From the NCBI GenBank assembly GCA_003550325.1, contig QKWP01001089.1:73706-137705 (forward strand): 64,000 nucleotides of DNA. The letters run 5' to 3'. The stretch comes from Gigaspora rosea. Taxonomy: Eukaryota > Glomeromycota > Glomeromycetes > Diversisporales > Gigasporaceae. Under the pieces are notes generated by a model. It worked only from the letters and a program-made list of their open reading frames with translations. It did no database searches and was not told the DNA's origin. Position numbers and translations under genes: made by a program. The stretch's first letter is position 1, and the number at the start of each line of letters is the position of its first letter. Positions 1-11,271 of the stretch are shown in pieces.

Positions 1-113
1 TTTTTAATATAAACCCCTACTATGGGGACGCCGGATGGCGTACTTTATTATATTACATATTACATATTATTTATCTACTACTTATTAAAGTTGTGTATAC
101 CACCCTCCGTTCT
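1..113. other. Left edge, unassigned AT-rich DNA
   Basis: This stretch lies before the first recognisable array spacer. It contains a short GC-richer patch near 25-43 and otherwise TA-rich sequence. I see no matching copy elsewhere in the window and no coding signal. Confidence 0.4.
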
Positions 114-488
114 CTTAAAATAACTAATTTAGTGCCAATTGCTTATATTTGGCCAATTTTAAATTTCAAAAATTTTATAAAGTAAATCAAAAGCGGACTC
201 TAGATTTTTTAAAATTTTCATAAATTTAAAAAAAAAAAAATACAAAGCATCGCAAATTTAAATTAGGATACGTAATTGTGTTCATTAAGTTTCAATTAAT
301 CATATTGATTTGGCAAGAATATTCAAATTCATTGGCTTGTGAATTGATGATATCATCTTGATATCGAATTGAAATCATTATTTGGTTAATCTTAGCAAAC
401 TTCAAATATCATTAAATCCGTGTTAAGAAAAAACTATTAGGGGGAAAGGAAATATTACTTTGTCTTTATATGAATATTTTTAATCAAT

Positions 489-630
489 ATGGGGAATACA
501 TTTACTACAGGTTTTATCTTGTATGAAAATCCGATTAGACACGCATACTCTTATATTAATAACTATTATAATTCTCTCTGTAGAAGAGTTAGAGAAGTAT
601 GAAATATTTCTCGCACATAAAAAAGCTTAA
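489..630 (+). pseudogene. Fossil 3' end of an older TLDc gene (copy 1)
   Basis: Translating from 489 gives a peptide that resembles the last 45 residues of the BTB-TLDc proteins in this window. It has an ENPIRH stretch, a run of Tyr and Asn, and then, after a one-base frameshift near 579, SVEELEKYEIF and a KKA end before TAA. The intact genes end with ENPIRD, SVEEYEIFQI and KKSL in the same order. The fragment is therefore the tail of a diverged TLDc gene whose body has been deleted. It recurs at 5129-5270 and 40881-41013, so it was in the unit before the array expanded. Confidence 0.7.
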
Positions 631-706
631 GCAATATATAATCGAAAAGCATACCAGTAAGTGCGTTTAGTCATGTGATTGGATGATTTCCATACAACTA
701 AAAGAA

Positions 707-930
707 TACTTCACATGTAGCAAAGCCCCAGGGATGGGATTATGAAATTGCTATTTATAGTTAGTTAGGGAATATAATGGAAATAGAAGAAATATAAAAG
801 GATAAGAAAGTATTTTTGGAACGATAAGTGCTTTTTCTTCGCTGCCTGACTTTGGTCTGGCTCTTTCGTAAGTAATCCCACCCAGCACTGTGTTATTTCA
901 TAATGTCAATAAATAGATCCGAGCAAGAAT
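707..930. mobile_element. 224-bp insertion in spacer copy 1, family uncertain
   Basis: Sister spacers at about 5337 and 41085 run straight from CCAAAAGAA or CAAAAGAA into AAGACTTT or AAACTTT. Copy 1 has extra DNA between these points. The insertion contains a TATAAAAGG and an AATAAA. It ends in CCGAGCAAGAAT, which matches the outer ends of the inverted pair at 12971-14871. It is too short to encode a transposase and may be a MITE or a solo terminal repeat. Target duplication is unclear because the site is A-rich. Confidence 0.5.
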
Positions 931-1765
931 AAAAGACTTTAGGTCTGCAAATACATTGAATTAGTAATTTAAAGTAACGTAATTGGTAATTTTAATTAAA
1001 AAGTTGGCAATTTTAAGTAATTTGAACTGAAACGATATAGATATATCATCGTAATAGTAGAGTGAGAAGCAGCATTAGCCGACGCTCTAAGTAGGCCAGC
1101 TATTATATGAAGAAGTGGCGGTATCGGGATATTATAGTACGAAGTGGGACGTTTGAGTCTAGAAATTGCAAGTCGAATGAATTAGAATTTCAATGAGTGA
1201 AAGAATGCAGCAATTAATGATTCTCAACAATCCTTTTTATATTAATGGATTTGCGATGGATTTTCGATTACGCTATGTAAATTTGTGATTTGACTAATTA
1301 CTTCTCAGATCGATCTCTGGTTGCTTATAATCAAAGCAGGGGTTGGAGCACGTGGTGTATAACTTATGACAAATTCTCTCTATCTTTTCAATATGTAGAC
1401 CTCGTTAACATACATGTACTTTACAATATTTTGCAATTTTAAAATGTGCAATTATTAGCCAAATATAAATTATTGACACTAAATTAATTATTTTACTGTA
1501 ACAATTTATTACAAAATTACTTCTATTAACTACCTAATAGATTATTTAAATATTGCTAATTTTAATCTTTATTTGATAAAATAATTGCAATCATATTGGT
1601 AATATTAGCACTTTATTATTACAAATATTTATAAGATTTCATTAAAATAATAAAATACTAAAGAAAATTTCATTTTGGCAAAAATTTTGTATTTATTGAC
1701 AGCACTATTAAGTGGCTTATTTTAGTAATCAAATTTTTGTCACGTTTTTGTATTCCTGCCGATAT

Positions 1766-1898
1766 GTATATAATAGCTCATTCCTGCAAAATGCTGTACA
1801 TATAAGTAGCACAACTGTACTGTCATACAGTGTGTCATTTTCATCTTAAATAGTCGATAATGTACTCTACGTAACAATTTTATTTTAGATTCTGTAAG
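1766..1898 (+). promoter_or_regulatory. Putative promoter and 5' UTR of BTB-TLDc gene 1
   Basis: A TATATAA lies at about 1766. An imperfect inverted repeat ACTGTCATACAGT lies at 1819-1831, 68 bp before the ATG. The same inverted repeat is found 68 bp before the ATG of copy 3 and 62 bp before that of copy 4. A TTTTATTTTAG just before the ATG could be a 3' splice site of a 5' UTR intron. The regulatory role is inferred from conservation and spacing only. Confidence 0.45.
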
Positions 1899-3453
1899 AT
1901 GACAACGAAAATTATCGAAAAACTTTTAAACGATTATATTGAACTTCTTAACGATGAAGAAGACTTTAATGTAATTATTAACGTTGGAAAAATTCCAGAT
2001 GTGAAAACTTTTAAAACACATTCCGTTATTTTGAGATATCGGTCTTTATACTTTCGTAATGAATTAGCGAACATTAATAAAGATGATAATAATATTAAAA
2101 CGATTAATTTAAATCATGTGTCTATTCAGCAATTTGATATTATTATCAAGTAAGTTATTGAATTTTTTGATATATAATGTGTTGTATTGAATTTTAAATT
2201 ATTAACATTATTAATTTAATTTAATATAAAGATATATTTATGGGGGAGTCATTTTATTAGATAATCTTGATGTGTCATTTATTTTTGAGCTCATGTTTAT
2301 TGCTTGCGAGTTTTTTCTTGAAGAATTGGCTAAATATATTGAAGCTTATTTAATTGAGGCAAAAGCTCATTGGCTCCGTTTACACTTTGCTCATGTTTAT
2401 CAAGAAAGTTTCAAAAGTAATACCCTTAAAGAATTACAAAAATGGTGCAATGATATTGTGGTAAAATACCCGGATAAGATCTTTGACTCTGAAGATTTTA
2501 CATTACTTCATGAAAACGCATTAGTATCACTTGTTGGGAGAGATGATTTACAAATGGAAGAAATAAAGATTTGGAATTATGTTATTAAATGGGGAATTGC
2601 TCAAAATCCAGACTTACCTACTGATCCTAAAGATTGGACTAATGAAAATTTTCTATCTTTGAAGACTGCTTTACAAAACTACCTGCCTCTTATTAGATAC
2701 TTTCAAATATCTGGTGATGATATTTATGAATATGTACATCCATATAAACAAATTCTTGAAAAGACTCTTTGGAAAGATGTAAAGATGCGATTTATTTCTC
2801 CAAATAAATCAGTATCTTCAAAAATTCTTCCACCGCGCACTATCTTGACACAAAAATTACCAATACGAACAACTGAATCATTTTCAAAAGTTATTAATGA
2901 AGTGCATGCAGCTGAAATCGCTTCATGGATTGATAAAAGGGAAGATAAATATTCTACGGAAAATAATCCATATGAGTTTAAGTTGCTTCTTCGTGGAAGT
3001 AGAGACGGTTTTACTGCTAATTCATTCTGGAATTTATGCAATAAAAAGACAAGTGTTATTGTTGTCATGAAAGTTAAAGGCACTGACGAAATTCTTGGTG
3101 GATATAATCCTATTGGGTGGGAAAAACCAAATTCAAGCTATACATCAAAGTGTTGTAACGATAACTTTATTTTTTCATTGAAAAATGGTACTATCCAAAA
3201 TTCTATTTTAAGTCGTATAAAAAATCCAACCAGAAATGTAATATATAATGATCCTAACCGCGGGGCAAGTTTTTCTTTTGGTTTCTCTATGAAAAATAAT
3301 TTTAACCTAAACAGGCAATGCTATTGCTATTATTATATCAATAATATTACATATGAAAATCCAATTAGAGACACATCGTTATATGTTAATAGCTATTCAT
3401 ATTTTTCTGTAGAGGAGTATGAAATATTTCAGATTCACAAAAAGTCTTTATAA
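1899..3453 (+). CDS. BTB-BACK-TLDc domain protein, array copy 1
   Basis: Two exons, 1899-2149 and 2232-3453, are joined across an 82-bp GTAAGT...AG intron and give 490 residues. The intron is supported because the frame stops at TAA right after the donor and because joining rebuilds a Lys-Tyr-Ile-Tyr-Gly-Gly stretch typical of these BTB folds. The BTB/POZ domain spans about residues 14-115 (DEEDFNVIINVG, then FKTHSVILRYRS). BACK spans about 125-265. TLDc spans about 303-488 (AAEIASWIDK, LLLRGSRDGF, GGYNPIGW, IFSLKNGT). BTB-BACK proteins usually dimerise and can serve as CUL3 substrate adaptors; TLDc domains are linked to oxidative-stress protection and V-ATPase binding. Those roles are family knowledge and the substrate is unknown. 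Copy 1 is the near-twin of copy 2. ATG 1899 is the only start that keeps the whole BTB domain. Confidence 0.9.
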
Positions 3454-4747
3454 TTTTTTTTTGCTTAAAGTTTATTCAACCTTTTATTTTTTAAAATAAT
3501 AGGCTAACACAAATATCAATAAAGATAATGACTCCATTTTTAACATTTTAAATGAGATAATTTAATCGTAAAAACCAATGAATATATAGGATACCTTATT
3601 TTATTGTTGTAATAAAAAGGGATAGATAATTTTAGATCAAATAATTCCAAAATATTTAGGGTAACTTTTATTTCAATCTTTAACTGGCAAATTTTTTTAT
3701 AGTAGTTTACTGTTAAATTTTTAGAAAGCTTACAAATTTAAAAATTGTTGGTATAACTATATAACTGATAAAACTATTATTCCATTCCCTATGTGTATAT
3801 ATATGCTATGCACATCCTTTGAAAAATAAGTAAAGACATTATGTAAATTCTAATAATGAAAATTTCATAAAATAGTGAAAACAATCTACATGTCAAAATT
3901 AAAAGAAAATTAAATTAGTTAATTCTTTTATAATACAATTAAAAATGATTGATGCAAATTTAAATAATTAATTCACAAAAAGATAATAAAATATTCAATG
4001 TCTTTTCGATATTGATGTTGATGATGATATTTCCTTTAATCTATTTATCACCCTTATAAAATCCATGATTTTTTCCTTTCGATATTTTTGATTCACCGAT
4101 TTTATATGATATTGATAACAACGTGAAAATTTATTTTATAAAGTGGAATCTCATGAACAGCAGGTATTTCATAATGTTTAGATACATTTTTCTTATAACT
4201 AAATTATTACATGCAGACATATATTCCATATGAAATTCAGATTCCATTTGCATGAAAACGAGAAGATAATTCGAATAATTCAATCTATGATAATTAAAAT
4301 CGGATTTGTTTAATAGATCATTGGAGCCAACAATTTTAATTAAAACAAAAAAGATTATTATTCTATAGTTCAATTTAAACCAACCAATTGGTCTTAATCT
4401 AATGTTATATAAATTCATTGATATATTTTTGAAATGTTTCAACAAATTAAAATGTGATTAAATAAATATTTTATAAAAGCTGCCAAATTTTCAAAAAAAA
4501 TAAGCCGCTTAATAGCGCTAATAATGCACTATTAAATACAAAATTTTTGTCAAAATATGTAATTTTTCTTAGTATTTTAATATTTTATAATTTAATCTTA
4601 TAAATAAATATATTTGTAACGGTAATAAAATGCTGTATTAGAAATATGTCTGCAACAATTTAATACAAATAAAGGTCTAAAATTTAACAATATATAACTA
4701 ATATATTTGGTAGTTAATAGTGCTGGTAATGATGTAATTTTTTAATA
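3454..4747 (+). repeat. Array 3' spacer, copy 1
   Basis: This non-coding stretch follows gene 1. It is conserved in order and sequence after gene 2 (11272-12590), gene 3 (39345-40536), pseudogene 4 (43991-45170), and in decayed form at 45225-45580 and 46373-47060. Landmarks are a GATAACAACGTG near 4115 and an AATAAGCCGCTTAATAGCGC near 4499. It probably includes the 3' UTR and polyadenylation region of the gene. No protein-coding signal is seen. Confidence 0.75.
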
Positions 4748-5128
4748 AATTATTAAAATAACTAATTTAGTGTCAATTGCTTATATTTGGCCAATGACTG
4801 CAATTTTAAATTTCAAAAATTTTGTAAAGTAAGTCAAAAACGGACTCTATATATTTTCTTTAAAATTTTCATAATGTTTAAAAAAAAATACAAAGCTTCG
4901 CAAATTTAAATTAGAATACGTAATTGTGTTCATTTAGTTTCAATTAATCATATTGATTTGGTCAAATTCATTGACTTGTGAATTGATGACATCATCTTGA
5001 TATCGAATTGAAATCATTATTTGGATAATGTAATCAAAGTTCAATATCCATCCATTAAACCTTGTTAAGAAAAAACTATTGGGGTAAGGAAATATTATTT
5101 TGTCTTTATATGAATATTTTTAATCAAT

Positions 5129-5270
5129 ATGGGAAATGCTTTTACTACCGGTTTTATCTTGTATGAAAGTCTTATTAGAAATGCATAATCTTATATAAAT
5201 AACCATTATAATTCTCTCTGTAGAAGAGTTAGAGAAGTATGAAATATTTCACGTACATAAAAAAGCTTAA
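5129..5270 (+). pseudogene. Fossil 3' end of an older TLDc gene (copy 2)
   Basis: This is the sister of 489-630. It shows the same frame-broken tail with a SVEELEKYEIF stretch in a second frame and a KKA end. The fragment is too short to function. Confidence 0.65.
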
Positions 5271-5794
5271 GCAATATATAGTCGAAAAGCATAAGTGCGT
5301 TTAGTCATGTGATTGGATGATTTCATTCAACCAAAAGAAAAGACTTTAGGTCTGCAAATACATTGAATTAGTAATTTATTGTAACGTAATTGGTAATTTT
5401 AATTAAAAAGTTGGTAATTTTAAGTAATTTGAACTGAAACGATATACTCCAATAATATTGGCAAGATTACGCGAGATATCATCGTAATAGTAGAGTGAGA
5501 AGCAGCATCAGCCGAAGATTTGACATCGCTCTAAGTAGGCCAGCTATTATATGAAGAAGTGGCGGAATCGGGATATTACAGTACGAAGTAGGAAGTTTGA
5601 GTCTAGATATTGCAAGTCGAATGAATTAGAATTTCAATGAGTGAAAGAATGCAGAAATTAATGATTCTCAACAATCCTTTTTATATTAATGGATTGTCGA
5701 TGGATTTTCGATTACGCTATGTAAGTTTGTGATTTGACTAATTACTTCTCAGATCGATCTCTAGTTGCTTATAATCAAAGCAGGGGGTTAGAGC

Positions 5795-6833
5795 TAGGGC
5801 TGTAAATCGATTCTATAATAATCGTTTTAATTGTTAATCGAATTAGAATCGATTCTCATTCTGTATAATCGTTTTAATCGTTTTTTACAAACGATTAAAT
5901 ATTCTGAAATTGATTCTAAGATTTAGAATCGATTCTAAATATATAATCGTTTTATATTAAATATTTAAATGCATAAATTTTTGATAAATATTCTCTTCGT
6001 TTTAAGTGTATATGTAAAAAAATATAAAGCTATGTTTATTATTGAAAACAATAGGCTTAAAGTTTAAAAACATAATACGCCTTATTATTTTTAATAAGTT
6101 ACAACGATGTGATTTCAGATAGCTATAGAGGCTTTGAAAAATAATAAGTTAAATAGTAACAAACACAACTGTTTATATTTTTTATGTGCTTATCTAAAAA
6201 CCGAGTATTAAATAAATATTATAGAATGGCTTAGTACAAATGATATGCTTATGTGTCTTATTGTTTTTAATAACAAACGCAGCATTATATTTTCTTATAT
6301 ATCTAAAAGCAAAGAATATTTATTAAAACATTGTAATAGTCCGTAAGTATAAAACTAATAATTATAAAATGGCTGAATGCAAATAATAAGCATAAAGATT
6401 TTAATTATCGAATGTATCTATTTTTTATAATAGTTTTTAAATATATAAATATTCGATACAAATAATTTAGTTGAGAGTTTATTTTTTGTTCGTTTCATTA
6501 TGGCTACTACAACAAGAGCTAAACGTCGTCAACTTGAAAAACAACAAAATTACTTCATTAATTGAAAATAATTTGATTTTAGAGTGGAGATTTTTTAGCA
6601 TTCGCTTTTTTCTCCACAATTTTTTTAATTTATATTTTATTTTATATAATTATTCTATTTATTACTTTTTTATACATTAAATAAAAAATTATATTTATAT
6701 AACTTATAGCATTTAACAGTACAAAACAGATTAAAGCTCAGTATGACAAATCAAAAGATTCAATCATCGATTCTAAAACGATTTTAGGGATTTGATCATC
6801 GATTCTAATTTTTAGATTCGATTTACAGCCCTA
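5795..6833. mobile_element. Non-autonomous hAT-type transposon, 1039 bp
   Basis: Terminal inverted repeats read TAGGGCTGTAAATCGATTCT on the left and the complement of TAGGGCTGTAAATCGAATCT on the right. An exact 8-bp target duplication GTTAGAGC flanks it (5787-5794 and 6834-6841). The empty site is preserved in spacer copy 1 near 1343-1350 (GTTGGAGC). An 8-bp duplication with TAGGG/CAGGG-like ends is the hAT signature. Several subterminal copies of CGATTCTAA are present and could be transposase binding sites. Inside, a 21-codon fragment starts at 6499, far too short for a transposase. Confidence 0.85.
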
Positions 6834-7307
6834 GTTAGAGCACGTGGTGTATAACTTATGACAAATTCGTCCTATCTTTTCAATCTATAGACCTCGTCAA
6901 CATGCATTGTACTTTACAAAATTTTGGAATTTTAAAATGTGCAATTATTAGCCAAATATAAATTATTGGCAATAATTCATTATAAAAGTACTTCATTATC
7001 AGCACTATTAACTACCTAATAGATTATTTAAATATTGCAAATTTTAATCTTTATTTGATAAAATTATTACAAAAATATTGGTAGTATTAGCACTTTATTA
7101 TTACAAATATATTTATAAGATTTTATTAAAATAATTAAATACTAAAGAAAATATCCATTTTGGCAAAAATTTTGTGGTGGTTTATTTTTAGCAAATCAAA
7201 TTTTTGTCTCGTGTTGTATTCCTGTCGATATGTATATAATTGCAAAATGCTGTACATACGTACATACAGTAAGTAGCACAACTGTACTGTCATACAGTGT
7301 GTCATTT

Positions 7308-8797
7308 GAGTGTATATTTACTGAGTATGCGTATAGATTGGTTAATCAGTATAGTATTGTCAAAATTTATTAGCGTATACGTTTTACTATACTCATGCGA
7401 TTTTGCGTATAATGATCATCGCACTATCAGTACGTATGTATATAATCTATATTAAATACGATTTATACGTTTTGTTTTAAACGATAAAACTCTTTTACTG
7501 TTTCATGATAAGATTAAAAAAGAAGGTTTAAGCGCAAGTTTTTATGAAGAAGTAATTGATCTAACGATCGATTCTTCTTCAGAAAGTGATTTTCCAATTA
7601 TTGATCTAGAATTAATGTAACGGTTAATTCTTAGTTATAAATTACACGTATCTTTATTAATATATATACTAATTTTTTAAAACTATAGCAAATAATAAAC
7701 ATTTATATTAAGATTCGGTCTAAATATAATCTAACTAAATTTTCAAATCTAAATTACATAATTTAAAAAAAATTAATTAATTACTATAAAATTTGATAAT
7801 ACGCATACAAATTTTCATATTATTAATACTTTTAAAATAGACATATAAATATTTATTAAGCTTGCACTAGATTGAATAAAATAAGATAAAATACAGAGAT
7901 AAAAGGTCGCTTTTAATAACTTGAGTTAATTAATATAAGGAAAAATTGACTTATTTAAAGCTAAACTCAGCTCTTGCAAAATATAAAACCGGCAAAGTCT
8001 ATAGTAGTTAGCAAAATCGTGCCAATTCGAAGGCATTACTCAAAGGTGACCTAAAGAACAAGTTTGGCAAAAAAAATTAGCATGCATTATCAATAACTTG
8101 AAATAATTAATATGAGAAATAAAATTCATTATTTGAAAATTAACCTTTAATTCTTACAAATACATGACTTCCGAATGAATATATTTATAAAACCAGCCGG
8201 CCTATTCTTACTAATAGCTTATTATATTCTTGCCAATTCGAAGATATTACTCAAAGCACCCAAAGAATAAGTATTAGTCAAAAATTAGTAAAATAAATAA
8301 AACACAGTAACAAAAGAAAAAAAGTTAAAAAACAACCTACTATAACGCAATCTAACCAAAGGAATTTTAAAATCACAAATAAACAAAGGAATAGACTATT
8401 AGAAAAGTACAACCAAAAAGACATCACAAACTAGAAAAATCAACCTATAAACACAAAAAAAACTACCTATACAAAGATCTCAGAAATGTTGATTTAGCGA
8501 CCTACTTCTGTGTCTTTAGTTTTGCCGCAAATATAGCGAAAAATAGTCACGTATATATGTGTAACAGAAGATGATCTCATGTAACACAACACGTTACATA
8601 CCCTGGTATTAATCGAACCCAAGCTTTATCGTTAAAAATATAGTATGTATACTTAAAAGTATAAAGAAATTTTTTTAGAGTATTGTACTCACAAGTATAA
8701 ATGAGTATACTCTACAGTATAATGAGTATACTCTATAATATAAATATATACTATACTGAATAAACAATCAGTACGCATACTTAACACCACATCTCCC
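7308..8797. mobile_element. TIR transposon, 1490 bp, between promoter motif and gene 2
   Basis: The element is flanked by a 9-bp direct repeat GTGTCATTT (7299-7307 and 8798-8806), which sits intact once in copy 1 at about 1832-1840. Imperfect terminal inverted repeats of about 50 bp share AGTATGCGTA, then GATTG, then TCAGTATAGTAT. The duplication length (8 or 9 bp) fits hAT or Mutator-like elements. No full transposase frame remains. A short coding-like fragment is at 7456-7620. Confidence 0.75.
7456..7620 (+). pseudogene. Coding fragment with a SUMO-interacting-like tail
   Basis: An open frame without its own start runs to TAA at 7618-7620 and reads like the end of a real protein: FHDKIKKEGL, then a C-terminal part with EEVIDLTIDSSSESD. 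The core VIDLT followed by acidic and serine residues is the classical SUMO-interacting motif arrangement, and VIDLTIDSSS resembles the SIM of PIAS-type SUMO ligases. It lies inside a TIR element. It is either the tail of the lost transposase or a captured host exon, and the sequence does not decide between them. There is no start codon or splice evidence. Confidence 0.45.
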
Positions 8798-8838
8798 GTG
8801 TCATTTTCATCTAAAATAGTCGATACTGGACTCTATGT

Positions 8839-9698
8839 CAGTGATGGCAAATGACAAAGTCATTAAAATTTTTATGAAAATGACCGTAAATGACATGTCA
8901 TTTTAAAATGACAATGTCATTTATTATTAAAAAATTTTACACAAAACTATGGCAAAATGACAAGTCATAAAAAATATTTTTATAAATGACATTAAAATGA
9001 CAAATAAATGACAATAATATTAATACTAAATATTCTTAAGCACCAAATGCTGTTGCAATAATCAGCACTATTTAATGCAAACGTTACGTACGTGCGTACG
9101 TACTGTACATGCATATATACAACTTTGTAATTTTATTAAATCTATTATGCCGAGATAATAACTTAACCGGATCAGCTGAAAAATCATTCGGCTAATTTTT
9201 ATCAGGTGTTTCAGAAATTAGGATAATAGCAGTAAACAAAATTTTCTTTCCGAAGTAAAAGTAAGAATAAAACAAACAAATCTATTATCTTGACATATTA
9301 TGGGTGGTGAAGCCGCCCGCATGATCATGTTCTAATTACCAGTATAAAAATAAAACATGAACGATTACCATCCATCGATCATACTTATATCCTATAAAAT
9401 AGTGCTCCACCTTAACTTATTGACCAAAAAATTATAAACTAATGCCAAATCACAACATATATTTTTAATCAATTCTAGTATACAACAATATATATCACAC
9501 TTTAAATAATGTGATTCAAACTGCAAGCAGGCGACTTCGTCGCCCGCAAATATAATATTGCTAGTTGGTTAATAAAAATTATTTATTAATTATAAATGAC
9601 ATGATAGTCATAAAAAAATAAATGATTTTTTTATGACAAAAATGACTTGTCATATGACAAGATGTCATTTATTTTTAAATGACAATGTGCCATCACTG
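8839..9698. mobile_element. Non-autonomous hAT-type transposon, 860 bp, 24 bp before gene 2
   Basis: The ends read CAGTGATGGC and GCCATCACTG. An exact 8-bp duplication CTCTATGT flanks it (8831-8838 and 9699-9706). The interior is packed with ATGACA/TGTCAT repeats near both ends, as expected for subterminal transposase sites. The matching empty site in copy 1 is near 1863-1870 (CTCTACGT). No coding frame is seen. Confidence 0.85.
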
Positions 9699-9722
9699 CT
9701 CTATGTTACAATTTTATTTTAG

Positions 9723-11271
9723 ATGACAACGAAAATTATCGAAAAACTTTTAAACGATTATATTGAACTTATTAACGATGAAGAAGACTTTAATGTAATT
9801 ATTAACGTTGGAAAAATTCCAGATGTGAAAACTTTTAAAACACATTCCGTTATTTTGAGATATCGGTCTTTATACTTTCGTAATGAATTAGCGAACATTA
9901 ATAAAGATGATAATAATATTAAAACGATTAATTTAAATCATGTGTCTATTCAGCAATTTGATATTATTATCAAGTAAGTTATTGAATATTTTGATTTATA
10001 ATGTGTTGTATTGAATTTTAAATTATTGACATTATTAATTTAATTTAATATAAAGATATATTTATGGGGGAGTCATTTTATTAGATAATCTTGATGTGTC
10101 ATTTATTTTTGAGCTCATGCTTATTGCTTGCGAGTTTGTTCTTGAAGAATTGGCTAAATATATTGAAGCTTATTTAATTGAGGCAAAAGCTCATTGGCTC
10201 CGTTTACACTTTGCTCATGTTTATCAGGAAGGTTTCAAAAGTAATACCCTTAAAGAATTACAAAAATGGTGCAATGATATTGTGGTAAAATACCCGGATA
10301 AGATCTTTGACTCTGAAGATTTTACATTACTTCATGAAAACGCATTAATATCACTTGTTGGGAGAGATGATTTACAAATGGAAGAAATAAAGATTTGGAA
10401 ATATGTTATTAAATGGGGAATTGCTCAAAATCCAGACTTGCCTTCTGATTATAAAGATTGGACTCATGAAAATTTTCTATCTTTGAAGACTACTTTACAA
10501 AACTGCCTACCTCTTATTAGATACTTTCAAATATCTGGTGATGATATTTATGAATATGTACATCCTTATAAACAAATTCTTGAAAAGGTCCTTTGGAAAG
10601 ATGTAAAGATGCGATTGATTTCGCCAAATAAATCAATATCTTCAAAAATTATTCCGCCGCGCACTATCTTGACACAAAAATTACCAACACGAACAACTGA
10701 ATCATTTTCCAAAGTTATTAATGAAGTTCATGCAGCTGAAATCGCTTCATGGATTGATAAAAGGGAAGATAAATATTCTACGGAAAATAATCCATATGAG
10801 TTTAAGTTGCTTCTTCGTGGAAGTAAAGACGGTTTTACTAATGATACATTCTGGAATTTATGTGATAAACAGACAAATGTTATTGTTGTCATGAAAGTTA
10901 AAGGCACTGACGAAATTCTTGGTGGATATAATCGTATTGGATGGAAAAAACCAAATTCAGATTATACAACAAAGCCTTGCAGTGATAGCTTTATTTTTTC
11001 ATTGAAAAATGGTACTATCCGAAATTCTATTTTAAGTCGTGTAAAAGATCCAACTAAAAAAGTAATTGCTAATAATTCTGGCTACGGCGCATGCTTTTCT
11101 TGTGGTTTTTATATGACACAAGACAGGCAATGCTTTTGTTATTATGATATCAATGATATTAGATATAAAAATCCAATTAGAGACACATCGTTGTATGATA
11201 CCATTAGTTACCGTTCATATTTTTCTGTAGAGGAGTATGAAATATTTCAGATTTATAAAAAGTCTTTATAA
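9723..11271 (+). CDS. BTB-BACK-TLDc domain protein, array copy 2
   Basis: Exons 9723-9973 and 10056-11271 are joined across an 82-bp GTAAGT...AG intron and give 488 residues. The BTB exon differs from copy 1 by a single residue (Leu to Ile at position 17), so the duplication is recent. BACK and TLDc are complete, ending in SVEEYEIFQIYKKSL. Copy 2 lacks about five residues in the TLDc loop after GFYM, where copies 1 and 3 have KNNFN. Upstream, two transposons (7308-8797 and 8839-9698) separate the ATG from the conserved promoter motif, moving it from 68 bp to about 2.4 kb away. The gene may thus be silent or driven by element sequence, although the frame is intact. The likely role is that of copy 1: a BTB adaptor with an unknown TLDc-bound partner. 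Confidence 0.9.

Larger units (their letters stand above)
114..1765 (+). repeat. Array upstream spacer, copy 1
   Basis: This is non-coding sequence in front of BTB-TLDc gene 1. The same order of segments recurs at 4748-7298, 12591-12967 (cut short) and 40537-41770, so it is part of the tandem unit. It starts with a landmark reading AACTAATTTAGTG. It carries a fossil TLDc gene end at 489-630 and an inserted element at about 707-930 that the sister units lack. The rest shows no open frame of interest. Confidence 0.8.
4748..7298 (+). repeat. Array upstream spacer, copy 2, interrupted
   Basis: This repeats spacer copy 1 from AACTAATTTAGTG onward, with a fossil TLDc tail at 5129-5270. It lacks the 224-bp insertion of copy 1. 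It is interrupted by a 1039-bp hAT-like element at 5795-6833 and ends at the ACTGTCATACAGT motif (7286-7298), where a second element begins. Without the insertions it would be about 1.5 kb long. Confidence 0.8.

Noticed and set aside
2724-3083. 119-residue minus-strand frame opposite gene 1 (and its equivalents at 38612-38971 and 43301-43846)
   Set aside because: It is the antisense shadow of the conserved BACK/TLDc coding strand and has no domain of its own.
6471-6680. Small protein in the first hAT element as a transposase remnant
   Set aside because: Hydrophobic low-complexity translation with no zinc-finger or hAT dimerisation motif. A separate 21-codon frame at 6499 is too short to judge.
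8590-8635. Possible tRNA on the minus strand because of a GGTTCGATTA word
   Set aside because: Acceptor and T-stem pairing do not form and no anticodon arm is present. It lies inside a TIR element.
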